Below, one piece after another: positions 1-13,700 of a DNA stretch of 64,000 nt. The notes beneath the pieces were generated by a model that saw only the letters and a list, made by a program, of their open reading frames with translations, made no database searches and was not told the DNA's origin. The number at the start of each line of letters is the position of its first letter. Positions within the stretch are counted from its first letter, which is position 1. This DNA comes from Brevibacillus laterosporus LMG 15441 (lineage in GTDB: Bacteria; Bacillota; Bacilli; Brevibacillales; Brevibacillaceae): contig NZ_CP007806.1 of NCBI RefSeq assembly GCF_000219535.2, forward strand, positions 2,514,501 through 2,578,500. The letters are read 5' to 3'. A program made the translations under genes and the position numbers.

Positions 1-919
1 TAGTGGCTAATAGGAAAATACCTGATAGAAAAAGCATGGACACAAAAGCATTTTTTACCGTCAGTTTTTTCGTTAATAGACTCAAGGCGATCGGAGCCAT
101 GAGACTACCAGCCATGATTACTCCTTCGCTCAATCCGTACATTTGATCCGACATTTTCAAGTTTATTTTCGTGATATAAGCAATTCCAACTGTAAAAATC
201 GGCGATATGAACACATTTGCAATAAGAGTTGCAAAGATTAATTTACCAAGATATTGGCTCTTCCCTACGAATTTGAGTCCTTCTTTTAAATCATTCCCAA
301 AGTCCGAAACGATGCTGGAGGATTTGTCACGGATTGTTTGTGGGATAACCATAAACATTTCAAGAATTGCCGCCAATAAAAAACTAATTCCATTGATTAG
401 CAGAAGAGCATCCAAGCCAAAGGTCCCATATAATATTCCTGCAAGAATTGGACCTGTCATATTAGCTAGCGTCATGAACAAGCTATTAAGCGAATTGGCA
501 TTAAGAAGCTGTTTCTCCTCTACTAATGAAGGTATAGATGCTTGTACAGCCGGTTCGTAAAAGGCAGTGAAAACCGATAGTAAAATTACCCCTATGTAGA
601 TTGCTGGCAGGTCTAGTAGTCCGTTTTTAGACAAGAGTAGCATCACACCGACGATAATCGCACAAAGAATGTCCAGTACAATCATGATATTTCGGCGACT
701 AAACCGATCAGCGAATACACCAGCGATTGGTCCTAGTAGAATGGTTGGGATTAATGACATAACCAGAACAGAAGCAAATAACGTACCTGATCCAGTAATC
801 CCAAGGACATACAAGGAAAGAGCAAAACGCTGGATGATACTGCCTGTAAACGAAATAACTTGACCAATCATGAGCAAGGTAAAATTTTTATTGGTAAACA
901 ACGATTTCATTTCTCCCAT
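1..919 (-). CDS. MFS-type efflux permease, 3' end outside the window
   Basis: Integral membrane transporter of the major facilitator superfamily (drug:H+ antiporter, DHA3/MefA/EntS-like). The visible 306 residues begin MGEMKSLFTNKNFTLLMIGQ and include the loop 2-3 signature FADRFSRRN and the segment FYEPAVQASIPSLV, both typical of the DHA3 group. Hydrophobic segments alternate throughout. The ATG at 917-919 is chosen because AAGGAGAA lies 7-9 nt upstream. The frame is open to base 1, so about 100 residues of a usual 400-420 are missing. It sits 85 bp downstream of the five-module NRPS on the same strand and is probably co-transcribed with it. The inferred job is export of, or self-protection against, that lipopeptide; the substrate itself cannot be read from the sequence. 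Confidence 0.85.
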   Translation of the reverse strand, partial: MGEMKSLFTNKNFTLLMIGQVISFTGSIIQRFALSLYVLGITGSGTLFASVLVMSLIPTILLGPIAGVFADRFSRRNIMIVLDILCAIIVGVMLLLSKNGLLDLPAIYIGVILLSVFTAFYEPAVQASIPSLVEEKQLLNANSLNSLFMTLANMTGPILAGILYGTFGLDALLLINGISFLLAAILEMFMVIPQTIRDKSSSIVSDFGNDLKEGLKFVGKSQYLGKLIFATLIANVFISPIFTVGIAYITKINLKMSDQMYGLSEGVIMAGSLMAPIALSLLTKKLTVKNAFVSMLFLSGIFLLAT

Positions 920-950
920 GCTTGTTCTCCTTACATTGAGATAGAAGAAA

Positions 951-988
951 GGAACTGGGAGTATCCCATGTTATGAACCCCCAGTTCC
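951..988 (-). other. Intercistronic stem-loop between NRPS and MFS gene
   Basis: Perfect 9-bp inverted repeat GGAACTGGG (951-959) / CCCAGTTCC (980-988) with a 20-nt loop, in the 85-bp gap between the NRPS stop and the MFS start. It lacks a clear U-run on the minus strand, so a processing/stability element or leaky attenuator is more likely than a full terminator. Confidence 0.5.
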
Positions 989-1004
989 ATGTAAACGTTA
1001 CTTC

Positions 1005-1730
1005 TTAATGGGATACCTTAACCTGATGCAGCAGCAATTCCAAAATTTCATGAATGAGATAAGCATGTTGTTTGGCATATTTCTTGTCAACCATTTCATG
1101 GTGCGTAGAAAAGCCCTGGTATTCCATGTAGGTACTCATCGTCGACTCCTTCCATTTAAGTTCCTCTTCCCGTTCAATCTCTTTTGCTAAAATGAGGTGA
1201 ATGCTTGCCTCAACCATACCGTCATTGATGATAGTATTGAGCAATGCACCGTAATTCTCGATGTTTTGAACAATTTTGTTCCGTATGCTCGCTACCTTGA
1301 GTATTTCATTCTCTTCTGCTGCTTTATCAATCAGTGCTACATTTTCACGAATTTCTTCATCATTTACAAGCTGATACTCGGTCTGCCTTAGCGTATCTAA
1401 AAGAATGATTCCCTGAACGTGATGACCTTTTTCTTCTAGTACTTTGGCAACCTCGAACGCCAGATTTCCCCCTGCTGAATACCCCATCAGTAGATATGGC
1501 CCCTCTGGTTGGATATTCAAAATGTGGTCGACATATTCATTAATCAGATAGTCATGCGCGATAAAATCAAATGAATAGATCGAGTAATCAGGAAGCTCAT
1601 TTGCAATTTCTTTAAATGCAGCACCTAAACCAGCGATTGGCGGGAATGCAAAGACGATTGGTTTTCCTCCTTCATTTAGCAAGGTAACAGGAATTTCTTC
1701 ATCCACCTGCACATACTGCACGACAGTTAG
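1005..1730 (-). other. C-terminal thioesterase domain of the pentapeptide NRPS
   Basis: Type I thioesterase fused behind T5. The alpha/beta-hydrolase nucleophile elbow GYSAGG is at about residue 6234. The domain would release the acyl-pentapeptide by hydrolysis or lactonisation/lactamisation; the sequence alone does not decide which. A linear acid would fit the tauramamide comparison, whereas Ser2 could in principle serve as a macrolactone nucleophile. Confidence 0.8.
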
Positions 1731-4700
1731 CTTCTCGGCTAGTGGGCGAATGCTACGGTAGCGGAATACAAGCTGAAGTGGCATTTCTATTCCGATATCT
1801 CTACTAATAGCGGAGACAAGCTGAACTGCTTTGAGAGAGTGTCCACCTAGCTCAAAGAAATCCGACTCTACACTGATTTGTTTCATACCAAGCACTTCTT
1901 CCCAGATAACCGCAAGCTTCTCCTCCATCTCAGTCTGCGGAGCAATGTACTCATTACCGATAACCATATTTTCTTCAGGTGCCGGTAAAGCCTTTTTATC
2001 AATCTTACCGTTTACCATTAGCGGCATGTTCTCTAGTTGAATAAAATAAGAAGGAATCATATAGGCTGGTAGAGTTTTTGCCAGTTGCTCTCGCAGCTCG
2101 GAAACTGTAATTGTCCGTTTTGCTTCGAAGTATGCACATAATTGATTTTGACCTGTTAAATCCTGAGTAACAGTCACTACCGCCTCCACAATATCTTCAA
2201 GCTCTAGAATATGAGATTCAACTTCAAGCAACTCGATGCGGAATCCACGAACTTTGACTTGATCATCAATCCGGCCTAAAAACTCAATGTTTCCATCAGG
2301 AAGCCATCTAGCTAAATCACCTGTTTTGTATATCTTTTCACCTACAACAAATGGGTTCGTAATGAACTTCTCTGCTGTCAAATCAGGACGATTGAGATAA
2401 CCGCGGGCAAGCCCTATTCCTCCAATGCATAACTCTCCTGGTACTCCAATAGGCTGGAGCTGATTTGTTTGATTTAAGATATAGATTTGTGTATTTGCTA
2501 CTGGACGTCCGATCGGTAGTGCCCCATCGAGTCGTTCCTCTACAACCCACTCTGTTGATTGAATAGTAGTCTCTGTTGGTCCATATGCATTGATGAAACG
2601 AACATAATCTCTCCATGCTTTGGCTACTCCAGGTGTCAAGGCAGAGCCACCTGTTGAGACAAAGCGAAGTGAAATGAGTCTTTCTGGGTTGACTACACTA
2701 GCGAATGCTCCAGGTATTTCTGCTACTGTTATTAGGTGTTTATTGATAAATGTCTCATACAACGCAGGGTCTTGAGTTGTCTCCTTGGTAGGGATGTATA
2801 GCTGTGCCCCATTGTGTAATGCCAAGAAAATTTCCATGATGGATGGATCAAATGATTGGCTTGTATATTGAATGATACGGTCTTGCTCGCTCACACCATA
2901 TTCTGCTTGGATATGATCTAATAGGTTAACCACTCCGCGATGCTCTAGCATGACACCTTTCGGCTTACCTGTTGTGCCGGATGTATAGATGATATAGGCA
3001 AGATTCCTTGGTGAAGCTGGCAATGCTAGATTTTGTGGTTCCCCTTGGAACAGAGACTGGTCATGTAAAGAAATAATTTCAAGGCTGTCTGAAATGTTAG
3101 CTTGTACGTCTACGGTTGTGTGTGTAAGCAGGATTTGTACTTGACTATCTTCGAGAATAAAGCGAATCCGCTCCATTGGATATGCGGGATCGATTGGGAC
3201 ATAAACACCATTCGCTTTGAGAACAGCTAAAATAGCGATATACATTTCAAGAGAGCGGTCAGCCATAATTGCTACGTTATCCTCCGCCTTTATCCCTTTT
3301 GCAACAAGTACACGCGCCAATTGATTTGCTTTTTCATTCAACTCCTGATAAGTCAAAGCTTGTCCTTCATAATAGAGAGCGCTATTAGCTGGGTGTAATT
3401 CTGCTTGAGCTTCAAAGAGCTGATGAATCGTCTTATCAGATCGGAAATCCCTATTTGTATCATTGAATTTTGTTACCAATTGATGTTTTTCCCTATCTGT
3501 CACCATGTCTATATCAGCTAAAATGACGTCAGGGCTCTTACTAATTGCTCGTAGTACCTGTGTAAAATGGTCTGCGAAACGCTCCATACTTTCACGCTTA
3601 AACAATTTCGTGCAATAGTTTAGATCAACACCAATTCCTTCTTCAGATTCATGAGCAGTCATAGTAAGGTCAAAGGTCGCCATATTTTGCTTGGTTTCAT
3701 ATAACGAGACCTTGGCTTCACCAAAGGCTAAACCGCTTTCTGGACCATCCATATTTTGTAGAGTGAACATGACATCAAAGAGTTGATTACGGCTCATGTC
3801 ACGTTTGAGGTCTAGTTTTTCTATCAGCACTTCAAAAGGATAGTCTTGATTCTCATAGGCATGAAGTGCTGTATCTTTTATCTCAGCTAAGAAGCTCGAA
3901 AAACGCTTCTCGGCTTCTGGGAACCCACGCATGACTAACGTTCCTACAAACATCCCGACAATTTGTTGTAAATCAGTGTGTGGACGTCCAGCGATCGGGC
4001 TACCGATAAGAATGTCATTTTGACCACTGTATTTGGCAAGCGTAACCTGTAATGCTGCTAGTAATACCATATACATAGTCGTACCAGTTTCCATGGCCAG
4101 TTGTCGTAGAGCGCTTGAAAGTTCCTTGTCCACAGTAAATGGAACATTATCACCATCATAGCTATAAACAGGCGGTCTTGGATAATCTGTTGGCATTTGG
4201 AGAACTGGCAAGTCGCCGGACAGATTCTCAAGCCAATACATCTCTTGCTTCTGCATTTCATCCGAAGTAAACATTTTTTGTTGCCAATTAGCAAAATCCT
4301 TATATTGGATTGATAATGCGGGTAGTTCTTCTCCTGCATAAATCTTAGCTAGCTCTGTGAGTATGATACTCATGGAAACCCCGTCAGAAATGCTATGGTG
4401 CATATCAAGCAATAAAAGATGTTCCTTATCCTTATAAGTGACAAGGTGCGCTCTCAAAAGCGGTGCTTGATTCAAATCAAATGGTTGTGTAAATGTCGAG
4501 ACGATTTGATTGCACTCATCCTCTGACCCTACTGTATGAACCAAATGGAACATTGCAGATTCATGAACAATCTGTCTCATTTGTCCATCTGTCCAATCAA
4601 AAGATGTCCGCAAGCTTTCATGACGATTGATTAGTTCTCGGAATGAGCTTTCCAGTCGAGCAGCTTCAATATCACCTGAAAGCCTCAAGGCTATTGGCAT

Positions 4701-7700
4701 ATTGTAGCTCAGCTCAGCTCCTTCCAGCTGTGTTAGGATAAGTAAGCGTTTTTGAGCGGAAGAGACTGGATAACTTTCTGCTATCTCCACAGGGTGTATT
4801 TCCTCAAAGGCACTCTTCTGTCCTTGACTGATGAGTGTGGCCATTTCTTCGAGTTTTGTGTGTTTAAAAATCTCACGAAGAGATGCCTCTGTTTCGAATT
4901 CTTTATGAATCTTCGAGAGGAGTACAGTCGCTTTTAATGAATGTCCTCCCAGTGCAAAGAAGTCATCAAGGACACTAATTCGTTCTACACCCAATACCTC
5001 TTGCCAAATCGAAACCAGCTTAGATTCGATTTCATTGCGTGGGGCCACATAAACTGATCCTGTGTCAACATTTTTGTCTGGTTTTGGCAGACTACGCTTA
5101 TCGATTTTCCCGTTTAGTGTCACTGGCATTTTCTCCAATTTAATGAAGAAGGCCGGAATCATATAGGAAGGAAGGCTCTGCTCAAGATAGTGACGCAATT
5201 GGGTAATGGCTATGCTAGTCGTGCTGACAAAATAAGCGCATAAATCAGTTTGTCCTCTCTCATCTGTAAGAGCAAGGACGACCGCTTCAGTAATGTCCTC
5301 ATGTGATAGCAGGTGGGCTTCAATTTCTCCTAGCTCTATTCTAAAGCCACGAACCTTTACCTGATCATCTACGCGTCCAAGATACTCAATATTTCCATCA
5401 GGAAGCCATCTTGCTAAGTCACCTGTTCGATACATTTTTTCGTCAGGAACAAATGGATTGCCTACAAACTTTTCACGCGTTAGCTCAGGACGATTGAGAT
5501 AGCCCCGTGCCAGCCCTACTCCACTTATGCAAAGTTCTCCTGGAATGCCAATCGGCTGTAATTGGTAATCGACTCCAACAATGTAGATCTGGGTATTATC
5601 AATTGGACGCCCGATCGGTAAGAGTCCATCTGCTCTTTCTTCTGTTACCCAGCCTGTTGCTTGAATAGACGCTTCAGTTGGCCCATAAGCATTGACGTAT
5701 ACTGTTCGGTCTTTCCATGCTTGAACCAGATCGGTAGTGATTGCAGACCCACCTGTAAATAAAAGCCGCAAAGATGTTATTTTATCAGGATTTACATGTA
5801 CGAGGAAGACAGGTGGTAAGGCCGCCACAGTAATATGATGACGATTTACGTAATCTTCAAACAAGGCAGGGTCTTGAGTCGTCTCCTTCTTAGGCACGTA
5901 CAACGTTGCTCCATGTAACAAGCAAGCAAAAATTTCTTTCACAGATGCATCAAAAGAAGGACTAACGTATTGTAATACGCGATCTTCCTGATACATGCCG
6001 TAATGATCAAAAATATGCTGTTTTAGTTTAACAACCCCGTGATGCTCCAGCATTACACCTTTTGGCTTTCCTGTTGTTCCAGATGTATAGATGACATATG
6101 CTAGATCAGCTGGTGTGATTGATAGCTTCAGATTAGTAGAATCTCCCTGATACAGCCTATCATCTGAAAGCTCTACAATTTTGCCCTGATACGTAGCGAT
6201 ATCCATATGAACAGATTCAAGTAAATGACTTTGTGTTAAAAGAACCTTAGCTTGGCTATCTTCTAAGACATATGCGATTCTCTCACCTGGATAAGCTGGA
6301 TCAATTGGGACATAGGCTCCTCCAGCTTTTAGAACGGCCATAATCGCCACAATCATTTCGATGCTTTTGTCTGCCATAACTGCAACAATTTGGTCTGTTC
6401 CTATTCCAAGAGCAAGTAATTCTCGTGCCAACTGGTTTGCCTTATCATTTAACTCTTGATACGTTAGTTGATCACCCTCAAAGTAAACAGCAGGATGATG
6501 TGGATGTTTCATGACCAGCTCTTCAAAAATCTGCGGAATCGTCTTGTCTTGTTCAAACGGGACCTGCGTATGGTTAAATTTCACTAGTAATTTTTGTCTT
6601 TCTTCAGCAGAAACAATGTCTATTTCACTAACTTTACTAGATGGATCTGCTAGAATGCTTCGGGCGATTTGTTGCAGATTAGCCGCAATGCCCTCCATCA
6701 TTTGCTTGTTGTAGACATGTGCGTTGTACATAAACTTAATATAAAGCTTCTCACCAGGTCCCACTGCTATATTGAAATCGTAGTTGGTTTGCTCATGTAC
6801 CTCCATTTGCTGGAAGTCAATGTCTATCTTTTTAGCTAAATGAATATGGGTATCTTCTGCTGGAGTCGGATAATTCTCAAAAGCAATCAAATGGTCAAGC
6901 AAGCCCTGGCGTAATTCACTTGTGGATTGAATCTCGGCAAGTGAAAGATAGTCATAATCAGCAGAAGCAAGAGCATCTTCTTGTACCTGCTGCAATACTT
7001 GAGTAAATTGTGTCTCTGCATCTAGTTGGATACGAACAGGAATGGAATTGATAAATAAACCGACCATTTGCTCAATACCTGTAACATTAGCATTCCGACC
7101 AGAGACTACAGCGCCGAATACCACATCATTAGTACGATTATATCGAGCTAGCAATATCCCCCAGATCGTTTGGAATACACTGTTTAAAGTGGTTTGGTAT
7201 TGCTTGGCTATCTGCTCTAAACCACTTGTCATCGCTTTATCGAAGCAAAACTCATACAATTCTGTCTTGTATTCTACAGCTTCAACCTTTCTTTCCTTTG
7301 GTATTGTAGCCAGTTGTTCGTATCCTGCCACATATTCCTTCCAATACGAGATTGCTTCTGCTTTATCTTGTTTTTCCAGCCAATTGATGTAGTCACTATA
7401 CGGATAAACCGGACCAAGTGATAACGGAAGATCATTAAGCAGAGAATGGTACGTATGAATAAATTCTCCCATGATGATCGGTATGCTCCAACCATCTGTA
7501 AGAATATGATGGAAGCTTAAAATCATAAGATATTCCTCTGCTGCTGTTTGCAGGATAGCCAATCGAATGAGCCTATCACTAGATAGCTTAAACCCGCGTT
7601 CTTTATCCTGTTGTTTAAAGTCCTCCGTATAGTTCACTCGATCCTCTTGAGCTAAAGCAGAGATATCTTCAAAGTGAACAGTGGCTTTGCGCTCATTAAG

Positions 7701-10700
7701 AACTACTTGCAGTGGACGTGTTAGGTCTTTTTGTACAAATATGGAACGTAACACATCGTAGCGTTGGATGATCGAATTAAAGGCTTGTTCCATTTTAGAA
7801 AGATCCATATGCCCTGATATCGGCAAGCTGTATTGCTCCACATACATAGAGGTATTTGTATCTAGGTTTGCATGGAATAGCATTCCTTCTTGCATGGGAG
7901 AAAGTGGATATAATTTGCTGATTTCATTGGTTTCCAATTCAGATAGTACAAAGGTTCGAATTGTATCCCACTCTTCAATAGATAGACCTGCATAACCTAA
8001 GTCAGAAGGAGTTAATTCAGGTGTTGATTGGCTCGTGCAATGCGTGATGATGAGAAGGAGGTTTGATGTGAAGACTTCGATTAGCTTTTCAATACTCTCC
8101 TTCTGGAAGGCAAGATGGTTATATACAAATGACAATTGCAGCTTGCCTCCAACGGTTGCACCAGTAATATCGATTAATTGCTCCCGATTCATCTCTGGAT
8201 TTACAAGGCAACCTCTCGACATGTTTGAAATGGTAAATACCGCTGTTGTTACCTCCTGGTCAAACTGGCCTAAGTAATTAAAACTTATCTCTGGTTGTAT
8301 GGTAAACGACATATCTAGCTTTTGATCTTCTGGGGTCAAATACTTGAGTATTCCGTAACCAATCCCTTTATTAGGAATTTTGCGTAGGGTTTCTTTGACT
8401 TGCTTAATTCCGTATGAAATGTCTGACACCTTAGACATAGGTAGCAGGACTGGGAAAGCAGATGTGAACCATCCGATTGTTCGATTGATGTCTATCTCTT
8501 CCATGATATCCTCGCGACCGTGTCCCTCAAGTAAGATAGCTATATCATTATTTGACGTCCATTCTTTAAGCGTTATCCCAAGCGCTGTTAGCAGGATGTC
8601 GTTCATCTCAGTACGATATGCACGATGCACGTCTGTTAATAGAAGAGCTGTATCCGTCTCGGAAAGTTCCATAGATAGAGTAGAACTATCCTTCATACGG
8701 TTATGACTAGTTATGAAATCAGTTGGGATCGGATCAATGCTTGTTTGTTCTAGTTGATCCCAATAACTCTTCTCTCTAAGTAGCTCTTTACTTGTAGAGT
8801 AATCCTCTAATCGTTTTGCCCATTCTTGCAACGAAACGGTCTTCGCAGGGAAAACGATTGGCTCCCCATTTTGTGCTTGTTCATAACCTGTTGTAAAATC
8901 CTCCAGTAAGATGCGCCACGAAACACCGTCAATGACAAGATGATGAATGGCGATCAGAAGATGATCACCTTCTGTAGTTTTGAATAAGCCTAATTTGACC
9001 AACGGCCCTTGATGAAGCAAGCCCATACTGCTTTGAATACGGTTTGCCTCTTGCTCAATCCGTACAGCCACCTGTTCTTCGTTTGATTCCTCCAACAAAT
9101 CAATAACTTCTATAGTAAAAGAGGCTTCCGTTTCATTGATTCCCCGATTTACTTGTTTTGCCATATCGTTTGGAGTAAAGGAATAAGCCATGCGTAATGC
9201 ATCGTGATGATGGACAATTTGGGTAAATACCTGATGAACATGCTCTACGTTAAATCCTTCTGGTCGGTAGAGGAAGTTCGCCTGGTTAAAATGATGCAGG
9301 CTTGCACTGTGTTCCGTGAATAACCAGCGTTGGATTGGTGTAAGTGGTACGTTTCCTTCAACCGATCCTTGATCAAAGGCTTGAGTGCCTGCCTTTACAT
9401 ACGAACTTAGTTGTGCAATCGTCGGATTTTTAAACAAATCGCTAATTACTAGTCTTTGACCTTCCTTATGCAGGCGGGAGGAAATTTGAATCGCCTTGAT
9501 TGAATCCCCACCTATTTCAAAGAAGTTATCATGAATACTGATCTGTTCTACTCCTAGAACAGCTTGCCAGATACTTGCAAGTGTTGCTTCGATTTCATTT
9601 CGTGGCGCTACATATTCTCTACCAGTTGAGTTTGATGTAGCTGGCTTTGGTAATCGTTTTTTATCAACTTTTCCGTTTACCGATACCGGTATGCTTTCTA
9701 GCTGCACAAAGTAAGCTGGAATCATGTAAGAAGGTAAATGCTGTCCAATTTGCTGTCTTATATCAGCTATATTAATTTCATGATCAGCAACGATATATGC
9801 ACATAAATCGGGTTGTCCCTCTTCATTCGTAAAGGCTATTACTACTGCTGCGTGGATCTCATCAAGAGAAAGCAAATGTGCTTCAATCTCGCCTAATTCG
9901 ATACGGTAGCCGCGTATTTTTACCTGATCGTCTATCCGTCCAAAGTATTCGATCATTCCGTCAGGTAGCCATCTTACTAAATCCCCTGTTTTGTACATGC
10001 GTTCGCCTTCTGCAAATGGATGCTCAACAAACACTTTTTCGGTAAGCTCTGGTTTATTGAGATAGCCACGGGCTAGGCCTGCTCCGCTAATGCATAATTC
10101 GCCTAAGACACCAATCGGTTGCAACTGGTTCTGCTTATTAAGAACATAGGCTTTCGTATTTGGAATGGGGCTACCAATCGGTAAAGCCTCATCTTCACGA
10201 TCTGTACCAATCCATGTAGTAGCTATAACAGACGATTCAGTCGGTCCATAGGCATTCATATAGGTCGTTCGATTCTTCCAAGTAGCTACAATTTCATTAT
10301 TCGATGCAGAACCACCCGTTAGTAGAAGACGCATCGCTGATAATTTGTTTGGCTCCACGTTGCCGATATATACAGGTGGTAGTAAGCCTATCGTAATTTG
10401 GTGGGCCTCTATATAGTCCCCAAAAGCAACCGGATCGTAAATTGTATCTTGGGTTGGAATGTATAATGTTGCTCCTGTTAGTAAGCTAATCATGATTTCC
10501 CAGATAGAAACATCGAAAGAAGAGCTTGCAAATTGCACCATACGATCGCCAATGCCAATGTCAAAGTCTGATTGGTAATAGGTTTTCAAGCTAATGATTC
10601 CGTGGTGCTCAACCATAACCCCTTTTGGTTTACCGGTAGTACCTGAAGTATAGATCACGTAAGCTAGGTCTGTTGGTGAAGCTTGTATGTCTACATTAGC

Positions 10701-13700
10701 TACTTCACCCTGATAGAGTTTTTCGTCATCTATATCGAGGATACTACCATCAAAAGGAACTTTGTCCATAAGATGCTTCTGTGTAAGGAGAACCTTTGCA
10801 TTACTGTCCTCCAGCATATATTGAATCCGATCTGCCGGATAGACAGGATCAATTGGTACATACGCACCGCCAGCCTTGAGTACGGCTATAATCGATACAA
10901 TCATCTCTATTGATCGATTTGTCATGATAGCGACAATCTTGTCTTTCGCTACCCCTTTGCTCATTAACAGGCGTGCCAGTTGATTGGCTTTTTCATTTAA
11001 TTCCTGATAAGTGAGTGGTTTTCCCTCAAAATAAACAGCTACCTGCTCTGGTGACAAAGCTGCTTGTTTATCAAACAGCTGCTGGATCGTTACTTGGGTA
11101 TCGAACTCTCTGTCAGTATCATTAAATGTGAAGAGAAGCTGTTCTTTTTCTGCTGGTGTGACCATGTCAATTTGAGAAATTTGAATATCGAGATTATTGA
11201 CAATGGAACGCAATACTTGCACAAAATGTCCTGCTAAACGATCAATGGTGTCCTTTCTAAATAGTTTCGTACTGTAGTTTACGTAGCAATTGATCTCTTC
11301 TCCTACTTCAAATGCCGCTAATGTAATATCAAATTTAGCTAGATTGAAAATGGCTTCATAAGGAGTTGTTGCAACCCCATCTATTTTCAGCATTTCATTG
11401 CCGACGTTTTGTAAGGCAAACATAACGTCGAATAACGGATTGCGGCTCATGTCACGATTAACATTAAGCTTTTCCACGAGTTCTTCAAACGGATAATCTT
11501 GATTTTCAAACGCTTGCAAAGTGCTTTCTTTTACCTCTTTAAGATAGCTGGTAAATGTCTTTTCGAAAGCAGGGAATCCTCTCAGAGCAAGTGTTCCAAC
11601 AAACATTCCGACCGTTTCCTCAACATCAGCATGTTGTCTGCCTGCCACAGGGCTTCCTACAATAATTTCTTCTTGTCCGCTGTATTTAGCAAGCAAGACC
11701 TGGAACGCCGCAAGAAGAACCATATACATTGTTGTTCCCGTTTGCGAGGTGATTTGATGAAGGCTCTTGGTCAAATCAGCATCGATGTCAAACGAAAGAA
11801 TGTCTCCTTCAAAGTTTTGGATTGATGGTCTAGCATAATCTGTCGGCATTTGAAGTGTCGGTATTTCTCCTTCAAATGTTTTTAGCCAATAGGCCTCTTG
11901 CTTTTGCATCCTATCAGTCTGATATAGCTCTTGTTGCCATGCCGCAAAGTCCTTGTATTGAATTCGTTGACTTGGTAGCTGTTCCCCAGCATACAGCTTC
12001 GATAGCTCACGAAGTATGATGTTTGTGGAGACACCATCTGAGATGATATGGTGCATATCAATCATGAGGATATGCTCATCTTCTTTTATGGTGACTAATT
12101 CCACTCTAAATAACGGAGCTTGATTTAGATCAAAAGGTCTAATAAATGCCTGTACTGCACGAGCTATGGCTTTTTCATGAGTTGAATGATCAGTGGACAG
12201 CTCTTTGCAAGACATGTTGAAATCAACAGATGGATGAATAATTTGCACAGGCTCCCCATCAATCCAATCAAACGAAGTACGCAGACTTTCGTGACGTTGT
12301 ACCAGATTTTTGCATGCTTCTTCCAATCGATCCCGGTCGATATAACCACTTAATTTGTATACAACAGGCATATTGTAGGCTAATTCTGCACCTTGCATTT
12401 GGGCAATAATTAACACGCGCTTCTGTGCAGAGGACACAGAATAATACTGGCTTGGCATAACCGGTTGTATTTCCGAATAATGAGTCTTCTGTGTATTTGT
12501 AATCAGTGTTGCCAGTGACTCTATGGTTTTATATTGGAACAGATCACGTAATGCAATTTGTACATCACATTCTTTATGCAATCTAGATGCAAGAATGGTA
12601 GCCTTGAGAGAATGTCCGCCGAGTTCAAAGAAATCATCATGTATCCCGATAGGACTGATGCCAAGCAATTCCTGCCATATTACAACCAGCTTTTCTTCTA
12701 CTTTTGTGCGTGGAGCAATATATTCAGTAGTTTTTCCAATAAATTCGTCTTTGGGCAGTGCTTTTCTGTCAATTTTACCGTTTGGAGAAAGTGGCATTTT
12801 TTCAAGCTGAATAAACCGTGCTGGAATAAAGTAGCTAGGTAGATCATTTGCTAAAAAGTCCCGCAATTCAGCGGAGTCTATTTCTTTCGTACCTACAAAA
12901 TAGGCACACAAATATTTTTCCCCTTGACTATCTTCACTTGCAATCACAACGGTTTCCTTTATACCTCCAAATGCCAATATCTGGGTTTCGATCTCGCCAA
13001 GCTCTATACGGAAGCCCCGAATCTTCACCTGATGATCGATACGACCCAAATATTCAATATTTCCATCCGGCATCCATCGTGCAAGGTCTCCGGTACGATA
13101 CATTCGTTCGCCGTTTACATACGGATTCGAAACAAATTTTTCAATGGTTAGCTCCGGTCGATTCAAATAACCACGTGCTACTTGTACCCCGCCAATGCAA
13201 AGTTCACCTGCTACTCCTACAGGCTGGAGCTGATTTTCTTTACTGACAATGTATAACTGCGTATTATCAATCGGTTTTCCGATCGGTACAGTATCCATTC
13301 TCTCTTCTTCTACGGAGCATTCAAATACCGAAACGTCTACAGTAGCTTCTGTTGGTCCGTATAAATTCACTAATTTGGTCTGGTACGCATTGTGAAGAAG
13401 CGATTGGAAACGTTCTACATGTGCGACTTGCAATGCCTCTCCAGAAGCAAAGACCGTACGTAAGCTTGCCAGTCTTTCGATTTCCGCTACGTGTAAATGG
13501 ACATGCTCGAGGAAGGCATGAAGCATCGACGGTACAAAATGCATGGTCGTCACACGCCTGTGTTCAATTGCATTTACAATAGTAGACGAATCCTTTTCTC
13601 CTTCTGGTATGAGGAAGCACACCTTGGCTCCTACAAATGCCCACCAGAACATTTCCCATACAGAAACATCGAAGGTAAACGGTGTCTTTTGCAGGATGAC

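Noticed and set aside
12848-13246. 132-codon + strand reading frame inside the five-module NRPS
   Set aside because: Antisense shadow of a conserved A domain; no family resemblance and no ribosome-binding site. The same applies to all other short frames antisense to the NRPS genes.
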